A stretch of DNA of 64,000 nt from Arcticibacter pallidicorallinus (GTDB taxonomy: Bacteria; Bacteroidota; Bacteroidia; Sphingobacteriales; Sphingobacteriaceae). Under the pieces are notes generated by a model. It ran no database searches, was not told the origin of the DNA, and saw nothing but the letters and a program-made list of their open reading frames with translations. The stretch covers positions 248,001 through 312,000 of the forward strand of contig NZ_PVTH01000003.1 of NCBI RefSeq assembly GCF_003002875.1. Direction: 5' to 3'. The translations under genes were made by a program, and so were the position numbers. Positions 24,410 through 33,436 of the stretch are shown piece after piece (the first letter of the stretch is position 1; each line of letters begins with the position of its first letter).

Positions 24410-25351
24410 TTACATGAAGCCTTCCAGTATTTCTTTTTTGGAATTGCTGATCATTTCTTCAGGCAACGACTCGATGATCTCGCGTTCCAAAGCAGATATA
24501 ATACCTCGCTTGAGGAAGTTGCGATGAGTAACGATGCTGATCTCCCTCGCGGGAACAGGATCTTTAAATCTTCTTACCCGCTTCATTTCTTCCTTATTAA
24601 GATCCAGAATACTAAGCTCAGGCAATACTGTCACGCCTGTATTGATATCAACCATTCGCTTAAGTGTTTCGACACTCCCTGTATTGTACTCAAAAGGCTT
24701 AAGCTTGCTGCCTTCTGCCTTTTTACTACACAAATTCAATACCTGATTCCGCATACAATGGCCCTCATTAAGAAGCCATAGATCGTTAGGATCAATATCC
24801 TCAGCGGTAATGCTGCGCTTATTCAAAACCCCGTTACCTTTCGAAGCATATACAGCGAATGCTTCGTAGAATAAAGGAAGCTCATTTAAAGTCTTATCAT
24901 CCAGAGGTGTCGACAATATTCCGCAGTCCAGCAAACCCACCTTCAGCTTCTGAACGATCTGCTCCGTAGTGTACTCCCAAATCAGCAGCTGTACCTTAGG
25001 ATACTTCTCGGTAAACTTCGTTATGATTTTAGGCAACAAATAAGGAGCAACGGTGGGGATAACTCCTACTTTAATGACCCCACTCAACTCTTTCTTATAT
25101 GAATTGATAATTTCATTCAGATTATCAGCTTCTGCAAGCAGTACCCTCGCCTGATCGATCACAGAAATACCTATTTCAGTAGGCACTACCGGCTGCTTGC
25201 TCCGGTCGAAAAGAATCACACCCAAAGTGTCCTCCAGCTTCTGGATCTGCATACTTAATGTCGGCTGCGTTACAAAACACTTCTCTGCGGCAACAACAAA
25301 GTTTCGGTAAGTATCAACCGCCACTATATATTCTAACTGGACCAAAGTCAT
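24410..25351 (-). CDS. oxyR: OxyR-type LysR hydrogen-peroxide regulator
   Basis: 313 aa from ATG 25351 (MTLVQLEYIVAVD). LysR helix-turn-helix at residues 1-60. The redox pair falls at Cys199 and Cys208 in GHCMRNQVLNLC, the same numbers as E. coli OxyR. Divergent from katA across about 100 bp, the usual arrangement for peroxide control. An in-frame upstream extension to 25396 is not LysR-like. Confidence 0.94.
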   Translation of the reverse strand: MTLVQLEYIVAVDTYRNFVVAAEKCFVTQPTLSMQIQKLEDTLGVILFDRSKQPVVPTEIGISVIDQARVLLAEADNLNEIINSYKKELSGVIKVGVIPTVAPYLLPKIITKFTEKYPKVQLLIWEYTTEQIVQKLKVGLLDCGILSTPLDDKTLNELPLFYEAFAVYASKGNGVLNKRSITAEDIDPNDLWLLNEGHCMRNQVLNLCSKKAEGSKLKPFEYNTGSVETLKRMVDINTGVTVLPELSILDLNKEEMKRVRRFKDPVPAREISIVTHRNFLKRGIISALEREIIESLPEEMISNSKKEILEGFM

Positions 25352-25455
25352 ATAAGCAAAATCTATGTGATAATAGCAAATATCGATTTTTCTCATCCAT
25401 TAATTAGACAGATCTTTATCGGACAATTAGAAAGGACATTTTAACTACAAAGTAC
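25352..25455. promoter_or_regulatory. oxyR-katA divergent control region
   Basis: 104 bp. A CTAT-N6-ATAG inverted repeat (25373-25386) and AT-rich half-sites resemble ATAG-type OxyR sites, but they do not make a full four-half-site operator. No consensus -7 box is clear. Confidence 0.4.
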
Positions 25456-26946
25456 ATGGCAAATAAGCAAAAATTGACAACTGCATCCGGTATCCCTTAT
25501 TACGAGAATGAGAACTCCATGACGGCAGGGCCGAGAGGACCTGTTCTTCTTCAGGACTTCATACTTCACGAAAAGATGGCACATTTCAACCGGGAACGTA
25601 TTCCTGAGCGTGTCGTCCATGCAAAAGGCTCCGGCGCCTATGGTACTTTCACCGTTACCCACGATATCACTCAATATACGCGTGCTAAAATTTTTAACCA
25701 GATAGGAAAGCAAACAAGGGTATTTCTTCGATTCTCCACAGTGGGCGGTGAGAAAGGCTCGGCAGATACAGAACGTGACCCAAGAGGATTCGCCCTGAAA
25801 TTCTACACAGAAGACGGCAACTGGGATCTTGTCGGCAATAACACTCCGGTGTTTTTTGTCAAAGACGCAAAAAAATTCAGTGATTTCATCCACACTCAAA
25901 AAAGAGACCCTTATACCAACTGCAAAAGCGCAACCATGATGTGGGATTTCTGGTCGCTTAATCCCGAAAGTCTGCATCAGGTTACCATTCTGATGTCTGA
26001 TCGCGGAACCCCTTACAGCTACCGCCATATGCATGGATTCGGCAGTCACACTTTCTCCATGATCAACAAAGACGGAGAACGCAACTGGGTAAAATTCCAC
26101 TTTAAAACACTGCAGGGGATTAAAAACTTTACCGATGCTGAAGCTGCTGCCTTGCGCGGTACGGATCCCGACTGGGCTCAGCGTGACCTGGTACAATCAA
26201 TTGACAAGGGCGAATTCCCTAAGTGGGCGCTGAAAATACAGATCATGTCTGAAAAGCAAGCCGCAGAATTTCGTTGGAATCCGTTCGACCTCACCAAAAC
26301 CTGGCCTCAGGGAGACTTCCCGCTGATTGACGTGGGCGTTCTTGAACTCAATGAGAACCCTGACAACTATTTCGCCCATGTCGAGCAGGCTGCATTTGCT
26401 CCGGCTCACGTAGTAGACGGAATTGGATTCTCTCCCGACAAAATGCTGCAGGGTAGGATCCTATCTTACACCGACGCTCAGCGCTATCGTCTGGGGACAA
26501 ATTATGAGCACATCCCGGTAAATCGCTGCCCGTATATGGTTAGCAATTATCAGCGCGACGGCGCCATGCGTATGGATGGAAACGGTGGATCTTCACCTAA
26601 CTATTTTCCTAACAGCTTTGACAACATAGAAGCAGATCCGGCTTACAAAGAACCCGGCTTGCCGATTGAAGCCACCAACGCGGATTGGTATGATCGCAAT
26701 GCGGAAGGAGAGAACGATCACTATACACAACCGGGAGATCTTTACAGACTCCTGAGCGCAACAGATAAAGCGAATCTCATTTCTAATATTGTAGGCTCTA
26801 TGAGCGGAATTGACGGTCCAAAAAGAGAAGAAATCATAAACCGTCAGCTATGCCACTGGTTCAGGGCCGACATCAGCCTGGGAATAGGAGTAGCAAAGGG
26901 TCTGAAAATCGACCTTGACTCGGTAATGAAACACATGCCGGCATAA
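25456..26946 (+). CDS. katA: Monofunctional heme catalase, small-subunit clade
   Basis: 496 aa. Distal His in [31 protein letters not shown] (heme pocket), Asn in [11 protein letters not shown], and proximal Tyr in [15 protein letters not shown]. Degrades hydrogen peroxide in the cytosol. Likely controlled by the divergent OxyR. Strong terminator follows. Confidence 0.96.
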   Translation: MANKQKLTTASGIPYYENENSMTAGPRGPVLLQDFILHEKMAHFNRERIPERVVHAKGSGAYGTFTVTHDITQYTRAKIFNQIGKQTRVFLRFSTVGGEKGSADTERDPRGFALKFYTEDGNWDLVGNNTPVFFVKDAKKFSDFIHTQKRDPYTNCKSATMMWDFWSLNPESLHQVTILMSDRGTPYSYRHMHGFGSHTFSMINKDGERNWVKFHFKTLQGIKNFTDAEAAALRGTDPDWAQRDLVQSIDKGEFPKWALKIQIMSEKQAAEFRWNPFDLTKTWPQGDFPLIDVGVLELNENPDNYFAHVEQAAFAPAHVVDGIGFSPDKMLQGRILSYTDAQRYRLGTNYEHIPVNRCPYMVSNYQRDGAMRMDGNGGSSPNYFPNSFDNIEADPAYKEPGLPIEATNADWYDRNAEGENDHYTQPGDLYRLLSATDKANLISNIVGSMSGIDGPKREEIINRQLCHWFRADISLGIGVAKGLKIDLDSVMKHMPA

Positions 26947-26947
26947 C

Positions 26948-26982
26948 AAAAAAACCGCCTGATTTACTCAGGCGGTTTTTTT
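26948..26982. terminator. Bidirectional terminator between katA and glmS
   Basis: CCGCCTGA/TCAGGCGG stem (26955-26962, 26968-26975), loop TTTAC, A-run before and T-run after. Confidence 0.92.
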
Positions 26983-26986
26983 TGTT

Positions 26987-28819
26987 TTATTCTACCGTAA
27001 CCGACTTAGCCAGATTACGCGGCTGATCTACATTGCAGCCCCTCAGAACAGCAATGTGATAAGATAATAACTGTAACGGTATTGTCGCCAGAAGCGGCAG
27101 ATAGGCTTCGTTACAAGCCGGTATCTCAATAATATAGTCTACCATTTCCTTTACCGTCTTGTCGCCCTCTGTTACAATAGCGATAACCTTACCTTTCCGG
27201 GCCTTTACTTCCTGGATATTACTAATCACCTTCTCGTATGAAGAATTCTTTGTCGCAATAAACACAACCGGCATATCCTCATCGATCAAAGCGATTGGTC
27301 CGTGTTTCATTTCTGCTGCAGGATAACCTTCAGCATGGATATAAGAGATCTCCTTCAGCTTCAATGCTCCTTCCAACGCAACAGGGAAACCACTACCACG
27401 ACCCAGGAACAGGCAATTAGATGAATCTTTGAACTTCTCAGCAATCTCAGCGATTTTCTCGTCCGATTTGAGAGCCTGCTCTATAAGCGTCGGTATCTCG
27501 TCCAGCTCAGTAAGCATGCTTACCAGATCCGACTGCTTAACAGTTCCCCGCTGCTGAGCCATATACAAGGCCATGAGCGTTAAAACTGTTACCTGCGCGG
27601 TAAAAGCTTTCGTAGAAGCCACTCCAATCTCCGGACCTGCATGCGTGTATACGCCCGCATCAGTAATTCTCGGAATAGATGAACCTACAACATTACAAAT
27701 ACCGAAAATCGTAGCGCCCCGCTCCTTTGCGAGTTCAATGGCAGCCATGGTGTCTGCCGTTTCGCCCGATTGGGATATTGCAATAACGATGTCTTTCTCG
27801 GAAATAATCGGGTTACGATATCTGAATTCAGAAGCATATTCAACCTCCACCGGTATTCTTGCGTACTCTTCAATCAGGTACTCACCAACCAGACCGGCAT
27901 GCCATGAAGTACCGCAGGCAATAACGACTATACGCTCAACATTCTTCAATTTGTCTGCATAATCCTTTATCCCGCCAAGCTGAACCTTTCCTTCAATCGG
28001 ATAAATCCTCCCGCGCATACAATCACGTACAGAGCGAGGCTGTTCATAGATTTCTTTAAGCATAAAATGCTCAAAGCCCCCTTTCTCCAGCATTTCCAGC
28101 TGAAGCGATAATTCCTGAATATAAGGTGTCTGAATGATATTGTCGATAGTCTTCACTACCAGCTCATCGCGTTTAACAAGCGCAATTTGCGAGTCTTTCA
28201 GATAAATAACGTTCTTGGTATATTCAACGATCGGAGTGGCATCCGAGGCAATGAAATACTCACCTTCGCCAACACCAATTACCATCGGACTTCCCTTCCT
28301 GGCAGCAATGAGCTGATCAGGACTATCCTGGCTCATGATCACAATAGCATAGGCTCCTATCACTTCGTTCAGGGCCAAACGCACTGCTTCAAGCAAGTCA
28401 GTGGTATCACTATGAATATCTTCTATCAGGTGTATAAGAACCTCTGTATCCGTATCACTACTAAATACATGCCCCTTTGCCAGCAAAGCTTCCTTGATAA
28501 CAGAGTAATTTTCGATAATGCCGTTATGAATAATGGAAAGCTTTCCATCTCCCGAGCGGTGCGGGTGAGAGTTCCGGTCCGATGGCGCGCCGTGAGTTGC
28601 CCAGCGGGTATGTCCCATACCTGTCGTTCCAGATCGGTCTTCGTGTAGCGTATGAGCCTCCAGATCAGAAACCTTTCCGGCCTTTTTGTGGATTTTTAAC
28701 CCACCGTTCATTAATGCAATACCAGCACTATCGTAACCCCGGTATTCTAATCGCTTAAGCCCTTTGATAACAATATCCCAGGCATCGCGATGGCCTATAT
28801 ATCCAACAATTCCACACAT
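26987..28819 (-). CDS. glmS: Glutamine-fructose-6-phosphate aminotransferase
   Basis: 610 aa. N-terminal glutaminase with catalytic Cys2 (MCGIVGYIGHRDAW), then two SIS sugar domains (GTSWHAGLVGEY, ISQSGETADTMAAI) and C-terminal KSVTVE. First committed step to UDP-GlcNAc for the envelope. Only 68 bp separate it from the upstream DUF4270 gene, leaving no room for a glmS ribozyme. The DUF4270-glmS order is common in Bacteroidota. Confidence 0.96.
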   Translation of the reverse strand: MCGIVGYIGHRDAWDIVIKGLKRLEYRGYDSAGIALMNGGLKIHKKAGKVSDLEAHTLHEDRSGTTGMGHTRWATHGAPSDRNSHPHRSGDGKLSIIHNGIIENYSVIKEALLAKGHVFSSDTDTEVLIHLIEDIHSDTTDLLEAVRLALNEVIGAYAIVIMSQDSPDQLIAARKGSPMVIGVGEGEYFIASDATPIVEYTKNVIYLKDSQIALVKRDELVVKTIDNIIQTPYIQELSLQLEMLEKGGFEHFMLKEIYEQPRSVRDCMRGRIYPIEGKVQLGGIKDYADKLKNVERIVVIACGTSWHAGLVGEYLIEEYARIPVEVEYASEFRYRNPIISEKDIVIAISQSGETADTMAAIELAKERGATIFGICNVVGSSIPRITDAGVYTHAGPEIGVASTKAFTAQVTVLTLMALYMAQQRGTVKQSDLVSMLTELDEIPTLIEQALKSDEKIAEIAEKFKDSSNCLFLGRGSGFPVALEGALKLKEISYIHAEGYPAAEMKHGPIALIDEDMPVVFIATKNSSYEKVISNIQEVKARKGKVIAIVTEGDKTVKEMVDYIIEIPACNEAYLPLLATIPLQLLSYHIAVLRGCNVDQPRNLAKSVTVE

Positions 28820-28887
28820 AAGTAATGAATAAGATCAAGGGGAGCGAAATTATAAAAAAAATAACCAGAACATGGCAAAGCCTGATA

Positions 28888-30255
28888 TTAATCAGGCTTT
28901 GTATAATAAATGTTCAGTTTTATCTTTAAATTTTCATGGTTATTTCCCGCTAATATAGAGCGCGCCGCGGTAGTGAGTACGGGCGCAATATTTGCAGCCT
29001 GAGTATTGAGGAAGTTAACATCAACCGGAGCTATGTAGGTACTATATTGCGTATCCTTCCCGTTAACCAGGTTTTGTATATACGAACTGACATTGAAAAT
29101 ATAGCGTTTCCGGTTCGTATCATATGGCGTGCCCAGAAAAGACACCTGATCCGCAACCTGACGCTGGCCGGCAATATCCGTACGATAAAGCGTCAGTCGT
29201 GGTAAAGGTTTAAATATAGTTTCTGTTCCTGGCTCTACATATACTACAAGCTCGGCCTTATTTATGGCAATTTTACCCAAAGCGCGCAGAGCATCCAGAT
29301 TTGTAAAAGAAATTTTGGTACGTAAACCCGCAAGCGGTTGCGCGTAAACAGTGCTGAAAGACTGCTGCGGATTATCCAGTTGAGCCTGCACAGCTGTTCC
29401 CGCATAATTGTGTTTGATCGCTGCAGATGTTGTCGTATTAGACAGGCCAAAGATCACTTTGTTGGTATCGACTGTTGTTCCGGTCGTGTTCTTGTAATAT
29501 AACTCCAGTCCACTAACATTGGCCGTCGCCAGATCAAAGTAGGCAATTCCACCTCTTCCATCTGGCTGCACCTTTCTAACTTTCACATAAAGACCTTTAA
29601 TATGGTTCTGAAATGCAGCTGCAGTAGCGAAATGAGTGGAAGACGCATTTAGAAAATAAGTTCTCATGAACTCAGGTGTCATCTTGATTCGGATCTGCGG
29701 AACTACCTTCAGGGCAGTATCTTGTCCTCCCTTAACGATTTGATTAACAAATAAACTGTCGTTCCATCTGAAACGATTAACGTTCGGCGCTGATCCTATC
29801 ACCGTAGTGCTGTCATAATTCCACTTCCTGTTCGTATAGTAGTTTGACGTCGAAATGTAATTTTCCTTCAGCTGATGAACCGTTACATTATAAGTCGTGT
29901 TCGTTGAATCTCCAAAAAATCCTTTTCCATATTTCAAAACAAGGACTCCTGAATCCAAGGATGTGGTAGCACCGAAGCTAAGTGCAGTTGAGGGCAAGGA
30001 TATACCCATAGCCAGGGCTGCATCAGTAGTTCCTAACACCGGGTCAGTAATCGACCCCGCAGGATATTGAGGCTGACTGGAAGCCAGGACACTATCCTCA
30101 CGAACAGTTACCGTGCTTACATCATAATCTTCAATATATTTACTGTTGATCGTATCGTTAGGGTTAATATCCAGTCCAACATTGTCCGTCTTCTGACAAC
30201 TGCTAAAAGCGATAAGACTTACAAAAATGAATAAGCCCCTGCTTAAATAATTCAT
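28888..30255 (-). CDS. DUF4270 family lipoprotein
   Basis: 455 aa from ATG 30255 (MNYLSRGLFIF). SPII signal with lipobox FSSC, then VGLDINPNDTINSKYIEDYDV, SVLASSQPQYPAGSITDPVLG and other DUF4270 features. Exported lipoprotein of unknown function. The conserved position next to a glycogen-synthase-like protein and glmS hints at a surface-polysaccharide role, but that is inference. An 8-codon upstream extension is less likely. Confidence 0.85.
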   Translation of the reverse strand: MNYLSRGLFIFVSLIAFSSCQKTDNVGLDINPNDTINSKYIEDYDVSTVTVREDSVLASSQPQYPAGSITDPVLGTTDAALAMGISLPSTALSFGATTSLDSGVLVLKYGKGFFGDSTNTTYNVTVHQLKENYISTSNYYTNRKWNYDSTTVIGSAPNVNRFRWNDSLFVNQIVKGGQDTALKVVPQIRIKMTPEFMRTYFLNASSTHFATAAAFQNHIKGLYVKVRKVQPDGRGGIAYFDLATANVSGLELYYKNTTGTTVDTNKVIFGLSNTTTSAAIKHNYAGTAVQAQLDNPQQSFSTVYAQPLAGLRTKISFTNLDALRALGKIAINKAELVVYVEPGTETIFKPLPRLTLYRTDIAGQRQVADQVSFLGTPYDTNRKRYIFNVSSYIQNLVNGKDTQYSTYIAPVDVNFLNTQAANIAPVLTTAARSILAGNNHENLKIKLNIYYTKPD

Positions 30256-30560
30256 ATGTATAAAATAATTCTTTGTCATTCAATATTTCGCGCTAAGATA
30301 TAGATTTTAGTTTTCTTTTCGTGCTTTGTTAAAGCTTGCCAAAGATAGACTACGCAGGCCACTTCTGTTGTTAAAAACTGTTAATCAGGACATCCGTTTT
30401 CGCCCGCTTAGTGTTAAAGGATGTTAAAGAAACGGACTTTAACATCCAAAAGTCTACGTCATGATCATTTCCCTATGTTTTTGATCACGCCAATGGCCAT
30501 AATGCAAGAAAGGCTGTCCCGAAAATCACGAGACAGCCCTTCCAATGTTGTATAAGCTTT
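30256..30560. other. 305-bp gap before the DUF4270 gene, with repeats
   Basis: Holds a minus-strand -7 box TATCTTTG (30347-30340) for the DUF4270 gene; two copies of TTAACA-N4-TTAACA on the minus strand (30384-30369 and 30427-30412); an 11-bp perfect inverted repeat (30419-30429, 30437-30447); and a weak terminator hairpin for the upstream glycosyltransferase (30512-30538). Confidence 0.55.
30512..30538 (-). terminator. Probable terminator after the GT5-like gene
   Basis: GGCTGTC/GACAGCC stem with partial inner pairing, followed on the minus strand by TTTCTTGC; the T-tract is short. Confidence 0.5.
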
Positions 30561-31385
30561 CTAAGCTAGAGACGCCAATTCCTCATTGTGCATCTCTTCA
30601 TAGAGATTAAAATAATTCTCAAAATCAGCCGTAGCATCATATGTCAATACTGGCTTATCGGTAGCTTCAACCACCTTCAATACCTCAGGATGCGTATTAG
30701 GTCCGCCCAATACAACAGCATCCGAATAGGATATAGCACCTAAATGCATAGCCTCACAGCTTCCGTCCCCGTAAGGTACCAGATGAGATGCATCCATTCC
30801 GCTCATAACCGCTTTCTTTGAAAAATCAGGATTTAACTTTTCGCCGAAGCAATTGTCATAAACCGAATACACAATCTTAGCTGTTTTGAACGTCGGATCG
30901 TCCTTATAGGTCGTTTTCATGTAAACGGGAACCAGAGAACTCATCCAGCCATGGCAATGCACCACGTCAGGCGACCAACCTAATTTCTTAACCGTCTCCA
31001 ATGCTCCTTTACAAAAAAAGATTGTTCGCTCATCGTTGTCTTCGTAAAACTTACTATTATTGTCCCTGAAAACATGCTTACGCTGAAAGTATTCTTCGTT
31101 ATCCAAAAAATACACCTGCATGCGAGCTGAAGGAATTGATGCCACTTTAATGATCAACGGGTTATCGTTTTCATCAATGATGATGTTCATTCCTGAAAGA
31201 CGGATAACTTCATGCAGACGATTACGACGTTCATTGATGTTACCAAAACGAGGCATTAAAATGCGGATTTCAAATCCTTTGTCTTGCATCGCTTGCGGAA
31301 GTTTCCGCGTTATCTCAGAAATTTTTGTTAACTCGAGGAAAGGCGACATCTCGTGAGTAATAAACAGTAACTTCGTTTTTGCCAT
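30561..31385 (-). CDS. Half glycogen/starch synthase-like protein (GT5 N-terminal domain only)
   Basis: 274 aa from ATG 31385 (MAKTKLLFITHEMSPF). It aligns with the N-terminal Rossmann domain of GT5 synthases (PDVVHCHGWMSSLVPVY). The ADP-glucose loop KxGGL is replaced by KISEITRKL, and the whole C-terminal GT domain is missing. So synthase activity is doubtful, although the half protein is usual in Bacteroidota beside panC and DUF4270. Divergent from panC. Confidence 0.82.
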   Translation of the reverse strand: MAKTKLLFITHEMSPFLELTKISEITRKLPQAMQDKGFEIRILMPRFGNINERRNRLHEVIRLSGMNIIIDENDNPLIIKVASIPSARMQVYFLDNEEYFQRKHVFRDNNSKFYEDNDERTIFFCKGALETVKKLGWSPDVVHCHGWMSSLVPVYMKTTYKDDPTFKTAKIVYSVYDNCFGEKLNPDFSKKAVMSGMDASHLVPYGDGSCEAMHLGAISYSDAVVLGGPNTHPEVLKVVEATDKPVLTYDATADFENYFNLYEEMHNEELASLA

Positions 31386-31422
31386 CTCCAAATGTTAAAT
31401 TTTATGAAAGAATTTGGGACTG

Positions 31423-31452
31423 CAAATATACATATATATTATGATATATCAA
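31423..31452 (-). promoter_or_regulatory. Promoter of the GT5-like gene
   Basis: Minus strand TTG (31452-31450), 19-bp spacer, TATATTTG (31430-31423); about 38 bp before the start codon. Confidence 0.72.
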
Positions 31453-31469
31453 TGAATTACGCAATAGCC

Positions 31470-31500
31470 TTTGATATAATTGCGGGAATTCTCACCTTTG
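31470..31500 (+). promoter_or_regulatory. Promoter of panC
   Basis: TTTG (31470-31473), 19-bp spacer, CACCTTTG (31493-31500), one mismatch to TAnnTTTG. Leaves a leader of about 140 nt with nothing recognisable. Confidence 0.55.
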
Positions 31501-31647
31501 CAACGGCATTTTCATTATCGTATTAATTAAAAAAGCCTTGAATATTAAGAAAACTATACGCATTTCACAGGTAACCGCCCCTTCATACTGTTTTAACTCT
31601 GCCTTAACACATTCAGCCGTTAAAATCTGTCTTAAAAAAATCAAAAA

Positions 31648-32484
31648 TTGAAAATTTTCACCTCGAAATCCGGACTTTCAGACGCGCTTCAGGATCTTAA
31701 AGCACAAGGGAAACAGATTGGTTTAGTGCCTACAATGGGAGCACTTCACGATGGTCATATTTCACTCATCGACATGGCCAAACAGCAAACAGACGTGGTC
31801 GTTTGCAGTATTTTTGTGAATCCCACCCAGTTTACAGATCCACTCGATCTGGAGAAGTACCCCAGAACCGTAGAAGACGATATTAAAAAACTCGAAGATG
31901 CAGGGTGCGACATCCTCTTTCTTCCTGAAGTTGCAGAAATGTACGGCCAGAACGAAAGCTGGGATATTGATCTGGGTTATCTGGAAACTATCCTGGAGGG
32001 GCAATCGCGCCCTGGACATTACCAGGGTGTAACGCAAATCGTTTACAAACTATTCCAGGTAACATCGCCCGACAAGGCATTTTTTGGCCAGAAAGATTAT
32101 CAGCAGGTATTGGTGATAACCAAAATGGTCTCCATCTTCAAGCTGCCTGTAGAACTTGTTATGTGCCCTATACAACGCAGTGAAGAAGGACTTGCTCTGA
32201 GTTCAAGAAATATCCATTTATCCCCCCAGGAGAAGCGTCAGGCTTATACGATCAGTCGCGCGCTCTTTACCATGCGGCAGCAAGCTTCAGTATTACATGC
32301 CGACAAACTGAAAGAGATTGGCCTTAATATTCTAAACGAAGAGCCGGGAATCAACCTCGACTACTGCGAAATACTCGACAAAGATACCCTCAAACAGCCG
32401 AACGAAGACACATCGGGACTTGTAGCCCTCATCGCTGCTCATGTCGGAAAGACACGTCTCATCGATAATATGATTTTAAATTAA
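31648..32484 (+). CDS. panC: Pantothenate synthetase
   Basis: 278 aa, joins pantoate and beta-alanine using ATP. It has the adenylation motif VPTMGALHDGHISLI, FVNPTQF, PGHYQGV and SSRN. Start is TTG 31648 (MKIFTSKSG). The next gene panD makes the beta-alanine it uses. Confidence 0.95.
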   Translation: MKIFTSKSGLSDALQDLKAQGKQIGLVPTMGALHDGHISLIDMAKQQTDVVVCSIFVNPTQFTDPLDLEKYPRTVEDDIKKLEDAGCDILFLPEVAEMYGQNESWDIDLGYLETILEGQSRPGHYQGVTQIVYKLFQVTSPDKAFFGQKDYQQVLVITKMVSIFKLPVELVMCPIQRSEEGLALSSRNIHLSPQEKRQAYTISRALFTMRQQASVLHADKLKEIGLNILNEEPGINLDYCEILDKDTLKQPNEDTSGLVALIAAHVGKTRLIDNMILN

Positions 32485-32539
32485 CACGACGAATCATACC
32501 AACCACAACTCTTTCGATACCTTTTGCTAATTTTGCGTT

Positions 32540-32890
32540 ATGATTATTCAAGTTTTGAAGTCAAAGATACACCGGGTGAAGGTGACGCAGGCGGAATTGA
32601 ACTACGTGGGAAGTATCACTATTGATGAAGACTTAATTGACGCTGCCAATATCATTCCTAATGAAAAGGTACAGATCGTAAACAATAACAACGGCGCCCG
32701 CTTTGAAACATACGTCATTAGAGGCGAACGAGGATCGGGTATTGTTTGCTTAAATGGCTCTTGTGCGCGCCTTGCTCAGGTAGGAGATATCATTATTATT
32801 ATGTCTTACGGACAGCTCAGCATGGAAGAAGGAAGAAAATACCAACCAATCCTGGTGTTTCCTGACGACAATAACCGGCTGATAAAGTAA
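32540..32890 (+). CDS. panD: Aspartate 1-decarboxylase
   Basis: 116 aa. Self-cleaves between Gly24 and Ser25 (NYVGSITID) to form the pyruvoyl cofactor; Tyr58-region [13 protein letters not shown] is present. Converts aspartate to beta-alanine for PanC. A TAATTTTG box (32528-32535) just upstream suggests an additional, nearly leaderless transcript. Confidence 0.95.
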   Translation: MIIQVLKSKIHRVKVTQAELNYVGSITIDEDLIDAANIIPNEKVQIVNNNNGARFETYVIRGERGSGIVCLNGSCARLAQVGDIIIIMSYGQLSMEEGRKYQPILVFPDDNNRLIK

Positions 32891-32916
32891 TTGCTCTAAA
32901 TCCTAATAAGTAACTT

Positions 32917-33411
32917 ATGAACAAACTAGAGACGCTCAACAATAAGATACTTAGCCTGCCGGAAATCATTAAGTTGATACAGGTATGGAAATTTCAGGAC
33001 AAAAAAATAGTCTTCACCAACGGCTGTTTCGACCTTTTACATCTCGGACATATTGACTATTTAGCTCAGGCTGCCTCTCTTGGAAACAAATTAATCATCG
33101 GTTTGAATACCGACGCTTCAGTCTCCAGAATCAAAGGGCCTGCCAGGCCAATTACCGACCAGCAGTCCAGGGCCTCCCTTATAGCAGCGCTTTTCTTCGT
33201 AGACGCAGTGGTGCTATTCGACGAACCCACACCCGCAGACCTCATCTCTGCAATAAAACCAGACATTCTTGTTAAGGGTGCCGATTACACCATAGCCCAG
33301 ATTGTAGGAGCTGAAACCGTTCTTTCTAATGGTGGTGAAGTGAAAACCATACCTCTGATCGAAGGCTATTCAACCACCGCTATAGAAAAAAAAATACGTA
33401 GTCAACAATAG
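32917..33411 (+). CDS. rfaE2: Heptose 1-phosphate adenylyltransferase (RfaE2/HldE C-domain)
   Basis: 164 aa nucleotidyltransferase with the TNGCFDLLHLGH (HxGH) motif near residue 40 and the KGADYT segment. In LPS inner-core synthesis it forms ADP-heptose from heptose-1-phosphate. Stand-alone form; the kinase half is elsewhere. Ends in GYSTTAIEKKI, typical. Confidence 0.92.
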   Translation: MNKLETLNNKILSLPEIIKLIQVWKFQDKKIVFTNGCFDLLHLGHIDYLAQAASLGNKLIIGLNTDASVSRIKGPARPITDQQSRASLIAALFFVDAVVLFDEPTPADLISAIKPDILVKGADYTIAQIVGAETVLSNGGEVKTIPLIEGYSTTAIEKKIRSQQ

Positions 33412-33436
33412 TCTTTTGATCATTAATAAGGGTTAG

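Noticed and set aside
28820-28887. glmS ribozyme upstream of glmS
   Set aside because: Only 68 bp are available and no conserved ribozyme core is seen; the ribozyme is mainly known in Firmicutes.
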